From NCBI RefSeq assembly GCF_024181285.1, contig NZ_CP051201.1, forward strand, positions 1,984,001 to 2,048,000: a stretch of DNA of 64,000 bases, written 5' to 3'. The position numbers and the translations under genes are program-made. Each line of letters starts with the position of its first letter. Positions within the stretch are counted from its first letter, which is position 1. The notes beneath the pieces were generated by a model. It did no database searches. It was not told the DNA's origin and saw only the letters and a program-made list of their open reading frames with translations. The DNA comes from Treponema sp. OMZ 790 (GTDB lineage: Bacteria; Spirochaetota; Spirochaetia; Treponematales; Treponemataceae). This document shows, in pieces, positions 19,234 through 27,561 of the stretch.

Positions 19234-20294
19234 ATTCCCTTCCTTTTTAAAAGAAGCATCTTAATGCGTGAAATATTTTTACTCAATCTTGAAGTCAAGC
19301 GCAGGCTTAACAAGTTTGCAGAAATAAAAAGAAAAACTACAGCCTGTAAAAATACGGCCGTATCAAAAAACAAGGAACCTGACATTACGGCAGCATCGGA
19401 AGCGCTTTGTATCCAAGAGTATAAAAAGGCTGCCGGGATAAGGGCAAAGAAACTATTCTTTGCTATGAGGGCAACGGCAAGGGCCGACCATCCCATTCCG
19501 GAAGAAAAAGATAAGTGACAGATGTACCAAGTTCCCGTAATTGCAAAAAAACCGGTTAAGCCGTGAAGACCGGCAGAAATTCCCATTCCTGCAAGAGGCG
19601 GAGCATAAACGGAAAAACCTGCAAACTTGGAAAACTCAGGCGCCGTTCCTGAAAGCCGCAAACGGTAGCCCCACTTTGTTTTAGCAAAAAAAATAATAAA
19701 AAACAAAACCAAAATAATAGAAAACACAAAAGAAATATTCAATGAAGACGGCGGCAAAAAAGTTTTAAGCTGAAAGGCTTCTTTTATTGGAGGCAGGGCC
19801 AGCAAATTACCCGATGTATCCCGCAAAGGATTGCCTATAAGATAATTTACAACAGGCAGAATAGCCGCAGAAATTAAAAAAGAAGTTAAAAGTTCATCCG
19901 CATTAAATTTAATTTTTAAAAATCCCGAAAGAAGACCGATTAAACTTGAAGCAATAAAAACGATAAAGCCTGTAAGAACAAGCTGCACGATCGGTTCTGC
20001 CCAAGTATGCTGCAAAAGGATTCCTGTCAAAAGACCTGCAAAATATATTTGCCCCTCGCCGCCTAAATTAAAACAACCGCACTTAAAAGCAAATAAAGAA
20101 CCGGATGCCGCAAACAGCAAAAGAGAAGTTTTGTTCAGCATGTTTCCAAAATACCAAACGGAAGAAAAGGGTTTTAAAAAAAATTCCGACAATGCTTCTT
20201 TAGGATTTTGCGAGCCCAGATAAATAAAGATAATTATTACCAAGGTACCGAAAAAAAATGCAGCTCCCGAACTTAAAAATTTATACCTTCTCAA
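19230..20294 (-). CDS. ABC transporter permease, nucleoside/BMP type (first permease)
   Basis: Inner-membrane permease of 354 residues with roughly ten hydrophobic segments. Family features are FNLGGEGQIYFAGLLTG in the first third and SSGMGWSALAVALIAKN near the end. It overlaps the ATPase gene upstream and the second permease downstream by four bases each, so stoichiometric translation is likely. The two permeases are homologous to each other, as in other transporters of this class. Confidence 0.88.
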   Translation of the reverse strand: MRRYKFLSSGAAFFFGTLVIIIFIYLGSQNPKEALSEFFLKPFSSVWYFGNMLNKTSLLLFAASGSLFAFKCGCFNLGGEGQIYFAGLLTGILLQHTWAEPIVQLVLTGFIVFIASSLIGLLSGFLKIKFNADELLTSFLISAAILPVVNYLIGNPLRDTSGNLLALPPIKEAFQLKTFLPPSSLNISFVFSIILVLFFIIFFAKTKWGYRLRLSGTAPEFSKFAGFSVYAPPLAGMGISAGLHGLTGFFAITGTWYICHLSFSSGMGWSALAVALIAKNSFFALIPAAFLYSWIQSASDAAVMSGSLFFDTAVFLQAVVFLFISANLLSLRLTSRLSKNISRIKMLLLKRKGI

Positions 20295-21829
20295 TTTTCT
20301 TTTCCTAAAAAATAAACGGCATCAAAAGCATTTTTATAAGAAGCCGTATCGAATTCTTTTGTCAATATTACAATGGTTCGGCCTTGCTCTGCAAGAGCCC
20401 TAAACTTATTCATAAGAAGCTCCGTGCTCAAAAGATCCAAGCCCCATGCAGGTTCTGCAGCTATTATAATTTCAGGATTTTCTGAAAGACAGCGAGCCAA
20501 TATCAAACGCTGGAGCTGTCCTCCCGACAGGGAACCGGCCAAACGGTTTTTATCGGCACTTATATTTTCAGCTTTCAATAAGGATAAAATAAATTCATCG
20601 GAATTCTTTTTATCAAAAAAATTATTTTTAAACCGGTAACAATTTAAAACTTCTTCAACTGTAAGATTTGCATCAGCGCCGCGTAAATTTCTATCAGATG
20701 GAATAAAACCTATTTTATTTTTTAGAAGAAGGGAGGGAGTAATTTTTTCGCAGTTAAAAACTTTTTTTTCATTTCCCGGATTTTCAATTACAATGCTGCC
20801 TGCGTGACACCTTTTATCTATATCAACATTCTTAGCTTTAGACATTCCCGAAAGGATATCCTCCAAATATTCGATACCGCTGTTAGGGAAGCCTACAATC
20901 CCCGTAATACTTCCGCGTTCGGCCTTAACTTGAAAATTTTTTATTTCGGAACCGAAGCCTGAATTAAAAGAAATACAAAAACCGAAACCGTACTTTTTTT
21001 CTTCAATATTTTTATCGTGATGTTTTTGTATTTCTTCTTCAGATTTTAAAAATTTATCGCCTGAAAATATTTGCTTTTTTATAAAAAGCTCGGCTTCATC
21101 ATTATTCCCCAAATCTTCCGTTAAAAAGGAGCCTTGCATTTTTCCGTTTTTTAAAACCGAAATCCTATCGGCAAAATTTAAAGCTTCTTCAACCTTATGA
21201 GTAATCAGCACAGTACCTATTTTTTCTTCGATACACGTTTTTTTTAATACCGAAAAAAAATCATACCGCTCCTTATCCGTAAAAACGGAAGCCGGTTCAT
21301 CTAAAATTAAAAACTGAGGATTTGTATAAAGAGCCGAAAACATTACAGTGTAAAATCTTTTATCTGCAGAAAGATTTTTTATCTTGGCATTTAAGTCCAA
21401 GTCAACATTCCATTTTGACTTTAAACTTTCTATTTTTTGTTTTTCGGCACGAAGGTTTATGAGGGATAAAAGGTTCCTCTGTTTTGTGCCTATCATTATG
21501 TTTTCAAAAACACTTGCATTTGCGGCAAGGCGAGGACGCTGATGAACAATTGCAACCCCTGCATTTAAAGCATCGTTAGGGGAGTTAAAATTAAAAATCT
21601 TATTCGCTATTTTGATAGAGCCGCTCGTCGGAGACAGAAGGCCCGAAAAAATATTTACTAATGTAGATTTTCCGGCTCCGTTTTCTCCGAGGAGGGCGTG
21701 AATTTCGGAAGTGTAAAATTCTATATTCACATTACTTAAAGCGGCATTTTTATAGACCTCGCCGGTTTGTTTGTTTTCCGTTTCGTAGATCTTATAAATA
21801 CCGCTTAACTCGGCCGTCGTCTTTTTCAC
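20291..21829 (-). CDS. ABC transporter ATP-binding protein with two nucleotide-binding domains
   Basis: Fused double ATPase of 512 residues that energises the nucleoside-type importer. The first domain has Walker A GENGAGKSTL, a signature region that is unusually weak (NLSADKRF), and Walker B FLILDEPASVF. The second domain lacks an orthodox Walker A (VGFPNSGIEYLEDI) but keeps SGGQLQRLILAR and AEPAWGLD. Uneven domains are normal in this family. Four-base overlap with the permease and 24 bases from the binding-protein gene indicate one operon. Confidence 0.92.
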   Translation of the reverse strand: MKKTTAELSGIYKIYETENKQTGEVYKNAALSNVNIEFYTSEIHALLGENGAGKSTLVNIFSGLLSPTSGSIKIANKIFNFNSPNDALNAGVAIVHQRPRLAANASVFENIMIGTKQRNLLSLINLRAEKQKIESLKSKWNVDLDLNAKIKNLSADKRFYTVMFSALYTNPQFLILDEPASVFTDKERYDFFSVLKKTCIEEKIGTVLITHKVEEALNFADRISVLKNGKMQGSFLTEDLGNNDEAELFIKKQIFSGDKFLKSEEEIQKHHDKNIEEKKYGFGFCISFNSGFGSEIKNFQVKAERGSITGIVGFPNSGIEYLEDILSGMSKAKNVDIDKRCHAGSIVIENPGNEKKVFNCEKITPSLLLKNKIGFIPSDRNLRGADANLTVEEVLNCYRFKNNFFDKKNSDEFILSLLKAENISADKNRLAGSLSGGQLQRLILARCLSENPEIIIAAEPAWGLDLLSTELLMNKFRALAEQGRTIVILTKEFDTASYKNAFDAVYFLGKEN

Positions 21830-21853
21830 TTCACAAAACTCGATTTTAAAAAT

Positions 21854-22891
21854 TTATTTTACCGACAAATCCAAAGAACCATCTGATATTTTATTCAGCA
21901 TTTCATCTTGTTTTTTTCTGATTTCTTCGGGAACTGTTTGCATATAAATTTCATCATCGGAAATAAAATTTACATAACCTTCTTTGATACCCAAGGTGGA
22001 AGGACTTCCTTCTTTTAGTTTTCCGTCAATGAAGTTTAAAATCTGCTCATAGGCAAGTTTTTGCTGCTTCATTTCGGAACTTGAAATTACATAGCCCTTT
22101 GCTTTTGAATAGCCGTTATTATCGAACCAAGAAACATAGAAACCCAATTCTTTTGCTGCGGCAAGAACTCCTTGATTTGCACCGCCCGAAATAGGCATTA
22201 TTACATCGGCTCCGTTTTTATACATTGCACGGGCAAGCTCGGCCCCCTTCGCCGCATCATACCAGTTTCCTACGATTTTAAAATCAACGGTAAATTCGGG
22301 ATCGGCAGCCCTAGCCCCTTCAAGGAAGGCAGGCAAAATTATATTCATCATTGCAGGATATTCTTGTCCCGCTATGAGCCCTATTTTCTTTTCGGGATTT
22401 GCAAATTCCATCTTGCTTAAACTTACCAGGGCAGAAATATAGCCTGCTATATAGGCCTGTTCTCTTTGATTGTATCTAAAGGTAGTAATCATGGGGTTCC
22501 CTTCGGCATAGGCATCCAAAAGCAAAAACTTTTGATTGGGGAATTGCTTTGAAATGGGAGCGATGATACCGGGCATGGCAGGATTGGAAGAAACAATCAA
22601 ATCATATTTTCCATCCACGGCTAGGGAAGTAAGCTTCGTACCCCATTCCGCCTGATTGGTTCCTGCTTCCAAAATCTTCAAGCTTACCTTTTTTCCCTTT
22701 CCGATTGCAGAAGCAACAGCCTCTTCCGCTCCGGAAGACAACATATCGTAAACCGGACTTTCAGCCCTGACACCAGGAACAAAAACCGCAATACCGATTT
22801 CTTTTTCTTTTTGCACATTTTCAGTTTTTGCACATGAAAAAACTATTAAAAGAAAAGAAACAAATAAAATAAAATTAAAAATCTTTCTCAT
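21854..22891 (-). CDS. BMP family nucleoside-binding lipoprotein (PnrA/TmpC-like)
   Basis: Substrate-binding lipoprotein of about 345 residues with a spirochaetal lipobox (LLIVFSC) at the N terminus. The mature part follows the BMP/Med fold: IAVFVPGVRAESPVYD, LIVSSNPAMPG, AYIAGYISALVS and VIMPISGGANQGVLAAA. Relatives bind purine nucleosides; T. pallidum PnrA (TmpC) is the known treponemal member. The frame extends to 22957, but the start at 22891 gives the proper signal peptide and lies 7 bases after a good -10 box. It is the first gene of the four-gene transporter operon. Confidence 0.92.
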   Translation of the reverse strand: MRKIFNFILFVSFLLIVFSCAKTENVQKEKEIGIAVFVPGVRAESPVYDMLSSGAEEAVASAIGKGKKVSLKILEAGTNQAEWGTKLTSLAVDGKYDLIVSSNPAMPGIIAPISKQFPNQKFLLLDAYAEGNPMITTFRYNQREQAYIAGYISALVSLSKMEFANPEKKIGLIAGQEYPAMMNIILPAFLEGARAADPEFTVDFKIVGNWYDAAKGAELARAMYKNGADVIMPISGGANQGVLAAAKELGFYVSWFDNNGYSKAKGYVISSSEMKQQKLAYEQILNFIDGKLKEGSPSTLGIKEGYVNFISDDEIYMQTVPEEIRKKQDEMLNKISDGSLDLSVK

Positions 22892-22898
22892 GGTTGAC

Positions 22899-22927
22899 AA
22901 TATAACAAAAAAGAGAAGATAGTGCAA
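22899..22927 (-). promoter_or_regulatory. Promoter of the nucleoside transporter operon, likely leaderless
   Basis: On the minus strand, TTGCAC and TATATT are 17 bases apart. The -10 box ends only 7 bases before the ATG at 22891 and there is no Shine-Dalgarno sequence, so the transcript probably starts at or next to the start codon. Confidence 0.6.
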
Positions 22928-23014
22928 GAGCTGCTTTAATAAATAATTTTTCTTCACTTTTTCTTATTTTTTTAATTTAGTTTATATGGCCGCACTATGT
23001 ATATTTTCATGTCA

Positions 23015-23425
23015 CTAATTACCTTTATTTTCTATGACTAGTTCCTCATCTACACTCATTTCTTTTATTAGCCGTAGTAAAATATTACAATCATTATAAG
23101 ACAATTCTTCAAAGTTAAATTCATTTAAACGAATAAATAAACAGTAATCGCTTCCATCTTCCAACACTTTTATTAAAAATCTTGGTAAACAATAACAGAT
23201 AAATTCATCTGATAAAACAGGACAATCCCAATACATGCATGCTAACATATCATCATCAACTGTATTTATATCAATTTTTGAATAGTCATATATTAATTCA
23301 TGATACCCTTCAGGTAAAGATAAACCTTGTTCTATATAATAAGAAGTAACGGTATCTTTTAAAATTTTATTAGGCCGTTGCCTATTATGAAAATGTTTAA
23401 TACAATCTATATAAATGCGTTTCAT
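23015..23425 (-). CDS. Hypothetical acidic protein, possible orphan immunity protein
   Basis: The family is not recognised. The 136-residue soluble acidic protein has no signal peptide or membrane helix and is rich in Asp, Tyr and Leu (DYSKIDINTVDDDML). It lies at the left edge of the RHS array, next to a leader remnant and without a toxin tip of its own. Its size, acidity and position are those of the partner genes in the array, so it may be an immunity gene whose tip was deleted. That reading is inference only. Confidence 0.55.
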   Translation of the reverse strand: MKRIYIDCIKHFHNRQRPNKILKDTVTSYYIEQGLSLPEGYHELIYDYSKIDINTVDDDMLACMYWDCPVLSDEFICYCLPRFLIKVLEDGSDYCLFIRLNEFNFEELSYNDCNILLRLIKEMSVDEELVIENKGN

Positions 23426-23555
23426 TAATTTATTAGTTCTCCTATTTTATTAATTATGGGGATAGCTTCATTTTCTGTCATTTATGGAACAGTTAGACTG
23501 TGGATAAATGTAAAATTTTGTTTTCATAAATTAATATTATCAATTGATCAAAAAT

Positions 23556-23864
23556 TTATTCTCCATATTGTTCAAAAATTATATCAAAATTATTATCATA
23601 CATAATTTTAGCATCACCACCCAATATTATATCCTTTGGCGATATATATACATATATATTTTTGTTATCAAGCATGTTAATATCAAAACAATATTTATCA
23701 ATATCATCTAATTTTACATCACTGTTCATTTCAGCGAATCTTTTAAACGATAATACCATTATTTTATGTTCTTTTTCCGTCGATAAATTCAATTTAATCT
23801 TATTATTTGTAGAACAAGAAAAAAGCAATAACAAAATACAAATAAGATAAAAAAGTTTTTTCAT
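23556..23864 (-). CDS. Small lipoprotein, possible orphan immunity protein
   Basis: A 102-residue protein with a clear lipoprotein signal peptide (MKKLFYLICILLLLFSC). The mature part is short, acidic and unlike anything I recognise. A ribosome site (GGAGAAAGGG) precedes the ATG. Like its neighbour it sits among array remnants without a tip gene directly upstream; the upstream side carries a piece of the array leader. It could protect against an envelope-acting tip that has been lost. Confidence 0.55.
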   Translation of the reverse strand: MKKLFYLICILLLLFSCSTNNKIKLNLSTEKEHKIMVLSFKRFAEMNSDVKLDDIDKYCFDINMLDNKNIYVYISPKDIILGGDAKIMYDNNFDIIFEQYGE

Positions 23865-23961
23865 ACCCTTTCTCCATTATTAAAATTGATTAATCAAAAT
23901 ACTCATAATATTTTGCTCCTCGCAGTTTATAAAATATTCCTATCGTCAAAACGACTGCTTA

Positions 23962-24010
23962 AGGGCCGGTCAATCGCTGTCCGAATGAGATAGCTAGTTC
24001 GTAAATAAAC
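23962..24010 (-). repeat. Remnant of an array leader
   Basis: Contains CAATCGCTGTCCGAATGAGA, the block found at the start of almost every leader in the array, followed by a diverged GATAGCTAGTTCG. The RHS part and the palindromes that normally follow on the left are gone. It marks a deleted cassette at the left end of the array. Confidence 0.8.
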
Positions 24011-24031
24011 GCAACGAGATGTCTTCATATC

Positions 24032-24235
24032 TTAGTTATTTCTATTTAAAAACTCCTTTAAAGCTCGTATTGCATAGACAAAATTCATAATACTGAAAAT
24101 TAAACAAATAGCTATCTTGAATATGTTTATCCAGCTAAAAAGATTTGGGAAATTATTATATATAGTAAAATATAAACCTATCATTGACATTGTCGAAATA
24201 AAGAAAAATATAATTAAAAATAATAAATCATACAT
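24032..24235 (-). CDS. Small membrane protein next to the IS, perhaps part of a split immunity gene
   Basis: A 67-residue protein with two hydrophobic segments (LLFLIIFFFIST... and IFKIAICLIFSIMNFVYAI). The ATG at 24235 lies just outside the left end of the IS element; the frame would also run 5 codons into the IS. It may be the distal half of the membrane protein that the IS cut at 25449, or an independent small gene. The two halves are not in the same frame when the IS is simply removed, so the split-gene reading is unproven. Confidence 0.45.
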   Translation of the reverse strand: MYDLLFLIIFFFISTMSMIGLYFTIYNNFPNLFSWINIFKIAICLIFSIMNFVYAIRALKEFLNRNN

Positions 24236-24237
24236 AC

Positions 24238-25448
24238 GGGCACCTCTCAAAACCTATTTTTTAGTGTACCTATTTATTATTTTAGTAGCTTTTTTATAAA
24301 TTGTCTAGTGTAAAACTTGGATTCTTTATCTTAAGTTCCCTTACTTTTCATTTTATTACCTATATGCTCCCTCATTTTATTTCTTTAGATAGCAATATCG
24401 GCATAAGTTGTATGTTAAGTTCATCATTATTATCGAAAATGTTGCACGAGCTAATCCTATCGTTCTTACATAGATACCTTTCATTGAGTTTGTCATAAAG
24501 CCAAATACATGTTCGACTCTCGCCCGTATTTTTGATTTTTTTCTGTTACTGATTTTTTGTTTTTTAGTAAGAGGTTTTCCTCTTGCTCCTCTTTCACAAA
24601 TTTGCCCTTCTATTCCTTTCGCTTTTAAAACCCTCTCTATTTCTTCTCCTATATAGGCACTATCTGCGTATAATCTTTCATCTTCCCTTTCAACCAAATT
24701 TTTTAACTCTCTACTATCATGAACATTGGCTGCTGTTACCGTCGCTTTCAATATAAGCTTACTTTTTTTATCTATTTTTATATGATCTTTATAACCGTAA
24801 TAATTACGTTTATGCTTCTTTGTTCACCTCGCATCACAGTCTTTTTGCGATAATTTTGCCTTATTTTGTTTTTCTTGCCATTGTTCAGGGACTTTTCCGT
24901 TTTTAATTTGTTCATTTTCATCTTTGCTGTTATGCTGTATCGGAGCTTCTACTATTGTCGCATCTATTATCGTTCCCTCTTTTCCTATTAAGTTATTCCT
25001 AGCTAATTCTTTTCCAAACTTTTCAAATAACTTTTTTGATACTCTCGCTTCAATGAGTTTTTCTTTAAAAAGCCATATTGTTTTCGCATCGGGTACTTTA
25101 TCTTTTAATTCCAATCCTAAAAATCTCATAAAGGATAGCCGATCGTTTATTTGATATTCCGTTTGATCATCACTTATGTTGTATAATTTTTGTAAGATTA
25201 TTATTTTAAACATCATTACATAATCGTATGCAGGTCTTCCGCCTAAACCTTTTGGCTCTTTGGTTAATGCTTTTTTTAATAGCGGTCTGAATATTTCCCA
25301 ATTTATTTTTTTGTTTAATTTTTCAAGACTATTCTACCAACTTGCTTAATACTCTTAAACGATCTTCTTCATCAAATAATCCTTTTTGTTTCATACTTTA
25401 TTTTATCATTTTTTTAATCTTTTTTAAAGGGGGTTTTTAGAGGTGCCC
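24238..25448 (-). mobile_element. IS5-family insertion sequence (1211 bp), inactive
   Basis: The ends are inverted repeats, GGGCACCTCTCAAAACC on the left and GGGCACCTCTAAAAACC read inward from the right (16 of 17 match). Between them is a broken DDE transposase. No clear target duplication is seen: ATAC is on the left and TATA on the right. It inserted within the RHS array, into or beside a membrane-protein gene. Confidence 0.88.
24377..25394 (-). pseudogene. IS5-family transposase, broken by frameshift and nonsense codons
   Basis: Transposase with a DUF772-type N-terminal domain and a DDE catalytic core. The DDE residues are all visible: IIDATIVEAP, LYADSAYIGEE and RARVEHVFG. The gene starts at 25394 (MKQKGLFDEEDRLRVL), but after about 20 codons the frame is lost at a TAG/TGA cluster near 25330-25340. 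It resumes to give a long middle part (24824-25216), then hits a TGA at about 24824-24826 where tryptophan is expected before TKKHKRNYYG. The last part runs to 24377. At least two lesions make it non-functional unless the sequence has errors. Confidence 0.88.
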
Positions 25449-25766
25449 TATAAAATATGATAGAAATTTATAAAATTTATGAACCCAATATAAATTACCT
25501 TTATTTTTATCCAATTTTAATTTATAGAATTCTTTCCATACTTTATCTTCAAATTTACTATCTTCACATGATAAAAATGGTTTAGAGTAATTCTTTCTTT
25601 TTTCAATTATGTATGATATATTATGGGCCAAATCATTATATCCATACTTAGCAAGAAGAGTTGACACTCTATATCGATACCTAATATTAAAAACAGCAAG
25701 CAAAACAATGCAAATAAAATGCGATATCATGAATATCGTAAAAAAAATATCAAATAACAACATCAT
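25437..25766 (-). CDS. Membrane immunity candidate of cassette 1, truncated by the IS
   Basis: A 109-residue protein beginning MMLLFDIFFTIFMISH with one or two hydrophobic helices (FICIVLLAVFNI) followed by a basic soluble part. Its ATG overlaps the end of the tip gene by 17 bases, a coupling seen throughout the array. The last three codons and the stop come from the end of the IS element, so the native C terminus is missing. A hydrophobic segment near the cut (YKFLSYFI) may have been the start of another helix. The frame also runs upstream to 25850, but that part is inside the tip gene. Confidence 0.6.
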   Translation of the reverse strand: MMLLFDIFFTIFMISHFICIVLLAVFNIRYRYRVSTLLAKYGYNDLAHNISYIIEKRKNYSKPFLSCEDSKFEDKVWKEFYKLKLDKNKGNLYWVHKFYKFLSYFIGHL

Positions 25767-26974
25767 AGACCATTCTACTATGGTAATCCAAATTAAAATC
25801 ATCTTTGAAGTGCTCCATATATGCCCGTTTAAAATGTTTAATCGCATCACTAGGCAAATTTTTCAATAATCCGTTTTTCACAGCTTTATTCCATGCTTCC
25901 GAACGAGATTTTCCTTCACCGTATAATTGGGTTGTTGTAGTTGTTGTTAGTGCATGCACTTCAATGGGAAGCGATGTTTTAACCGTAACATCTATATTAA
26001 ATGAAATATAAGAATTCCATATAGATCCCCCTAAAGGAATATTTACATCAGCACCTGCTGTAAAAAAGGCTTTACTATAAGATCCTCCCAGGGTTTCTGT
26101 TGTTCCATTCATATCAGCTATTTTCTGAGCATATGGAGCCAAAGAAATAGAAGCAACTGCACCGGCACCAAGACCAGCAAAAAATCCTCCTCCTGATATT
26201 TGATACGATCCAATTTGATAATTACCTTGTTTATCTACACTTAATATTATTCCAACTTCATATGAAAGAGCAGTACCTGCACCAGCTGTAACAGTTACAC
26301 CGGCCATAAAAACACGCTCTCCATCCGGATCAATATACTTCACCGGATTATATAGCTCGAAGCTTCGCTGCGAATAACCTGCATAGTGATACACATGCAA
26401 GTTTACAGTGTTGTATATACCACCCATTCCCGGCAAATTCTCATTATGCTTTTTAGCCTCATCGTCAATGGGTGCTTTAGGTATATAATCATTTAGTGCC
26501 GGGTCTCATGACAACCACCTACTATATTTCGGATCCAAATACCTCGCTCCATAATAATAAAGTCCCGTCTCCTCTTTTGAAAATATACGGGCATCTCCTG
26601 CGTCGCACGGCAAAAAAGTGTCCTCGACATATACCTTTCCCCGCCACAGATGGCGGTGGTTTTAGCTTTGAGAGTTTTGCGTATGCAAAACTCTGAGATG
26701 AAAAAGATACAAGGATGTACCTTTTTCATCGGCCTATTTCCAAAAGTCCTGTCAGTGGGAATTTTAGATAGCGATAGTTTTTTATTTAAGCACCTTTGAG
26801 CACCACGCTTTTCGCTCCAATCTTTTTGCTGCACTTGTCTTCACAGGCAAGGCTCTTCCCTCCGGTCAGAGCTTGCTTTTTGATTACACAAACCGCAAAA
26901 AGGATTTTCGCTTCAATCGCTGTCCGGAGGAGAAAGAGATAATACATTTTTTTTGATACATAGTTCTTTTTCAT
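25750..26974 (-). pseudogene. RHS cassette 1: decayed, unknown glycine-rich tip
   Basis: The start (26974) and leader are followed by RHS core entering at ETGLYYYGARY. A TGA replaces the glycine codon in RWLSGDPALND near 26509, so the reading frame stops within the core. The leader frame is broken too. Downstream of the stop the frame continues through NENLPGMGGIYNTVNLHVYH to a tip of about 190 residues with no motif I know; its first part is Gly/Ala-rich (GGGFFAGLGAGAVASISLAP) and may insert in membranes. An insertion of about 8 codons (YSQRSFEL) disrupts the AGNNPVKY junction. This is the most degraded cassette with a recognisable tip. Confidence 0.8.
26574..26974 (-). repeat. Leader 1 (composite, frame broken)
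   Basis: The outer slot begins with the usual CTTTTGAAAATA end but is interrupted by extra palindromes (CCGCC...GGCGG and GTTTTGCGTATGCAAAAC). The middle hairpin slot is missing. The start-proximal block is of the second type (ILFAVCVIKKQALTGG). The reading frame is not maintained. Confidence 0.8.
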
Positions 26975-27002
26975 ATTTTTTCTGTTATATATTTAATAAT
27001 CG

Positions 27003-27560
27003 TTATATTATTAGTGAAATTATAAAAAAAGGAGTAGCTATTATGTATTTCATAAAAACAATAAGTAAAACAAAGAAAAATAAATAAGTTAGTATAAGAA
27101 ATCTCATTATTACATCTTTTTCTTCATTAATATTTTCATAAAAATAAAATTTCATAAAAACAAACCAGTATATTGAATATGGAATATTTATCAGAGAAGA
27201 CCCCGACACTTCTAATAAAATTGATACGACAGGATTCAGAAACCATATAGCTAAACAGGCTTTTATAATTGTTATAGAAGCCAAATTATTTATCTTAAAT
27301 AATTTTTTATTCAATAGTAATAATACAAGCAATAATATAGTAATCATAACTTTACGTAAAAAAATACTAAGAAAAATAAAAGTTAATTTATACCAATCTC
27401 CCTGTACAAAATGTAATAACTTTAATACAGCAGTTAAACAAGCGGGAAAAATAAAACTAGCCATAATAAATATTATAACAAACCAATACACCGCATATGT
27501 ATTCATTTTTTTAATAGATAATTTATCAAGAACACATCCTTTTATAAAATTTTTTAACAT
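27003..27560 (-). CDS. Polytopic membrane immunity candidate of cassette 2
   Basis: A 185-residue protein with about five hydrophobic helices (for example YAVYWFVIIFIMASFIFPACL and VMITILLLVLLLLNKKL). The family is not recognised. It starts one base after the stop of the tip gene, the normal place of an immunity gene in this array. A small multi-span membrane partner suggests that the tip acts on the inner membrane, for instance as a pore, and this agrees with the helical, partly hydrophobic tip. Function is inferred from position and topology. Confidence 0.65.
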   Translation of the reverse strand: MLKNFIKGCVLDKLSIKKMNTYAVYWFVIIFIMASFIFPACLTAVLKLLHFVQGDWYKLTFIFLSIFLRKVMITILLLVLLLLNKKLFKINNLASITIIKACLAIWFLNPVVSILLEVSGSSLINIPYSIYWFVFMKFYFYENINEEKDVIMRFLILTYLFFFVLLIVFMKYIIATPFFIISLII

Positions 27561-27561
27561 A

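Noticed and set aside
24238..25448. Target-site duplication of the IS element
   Set aside because: The flanks ATAC and TATA are not identical; no duplication of 2-9 bases is convincing.
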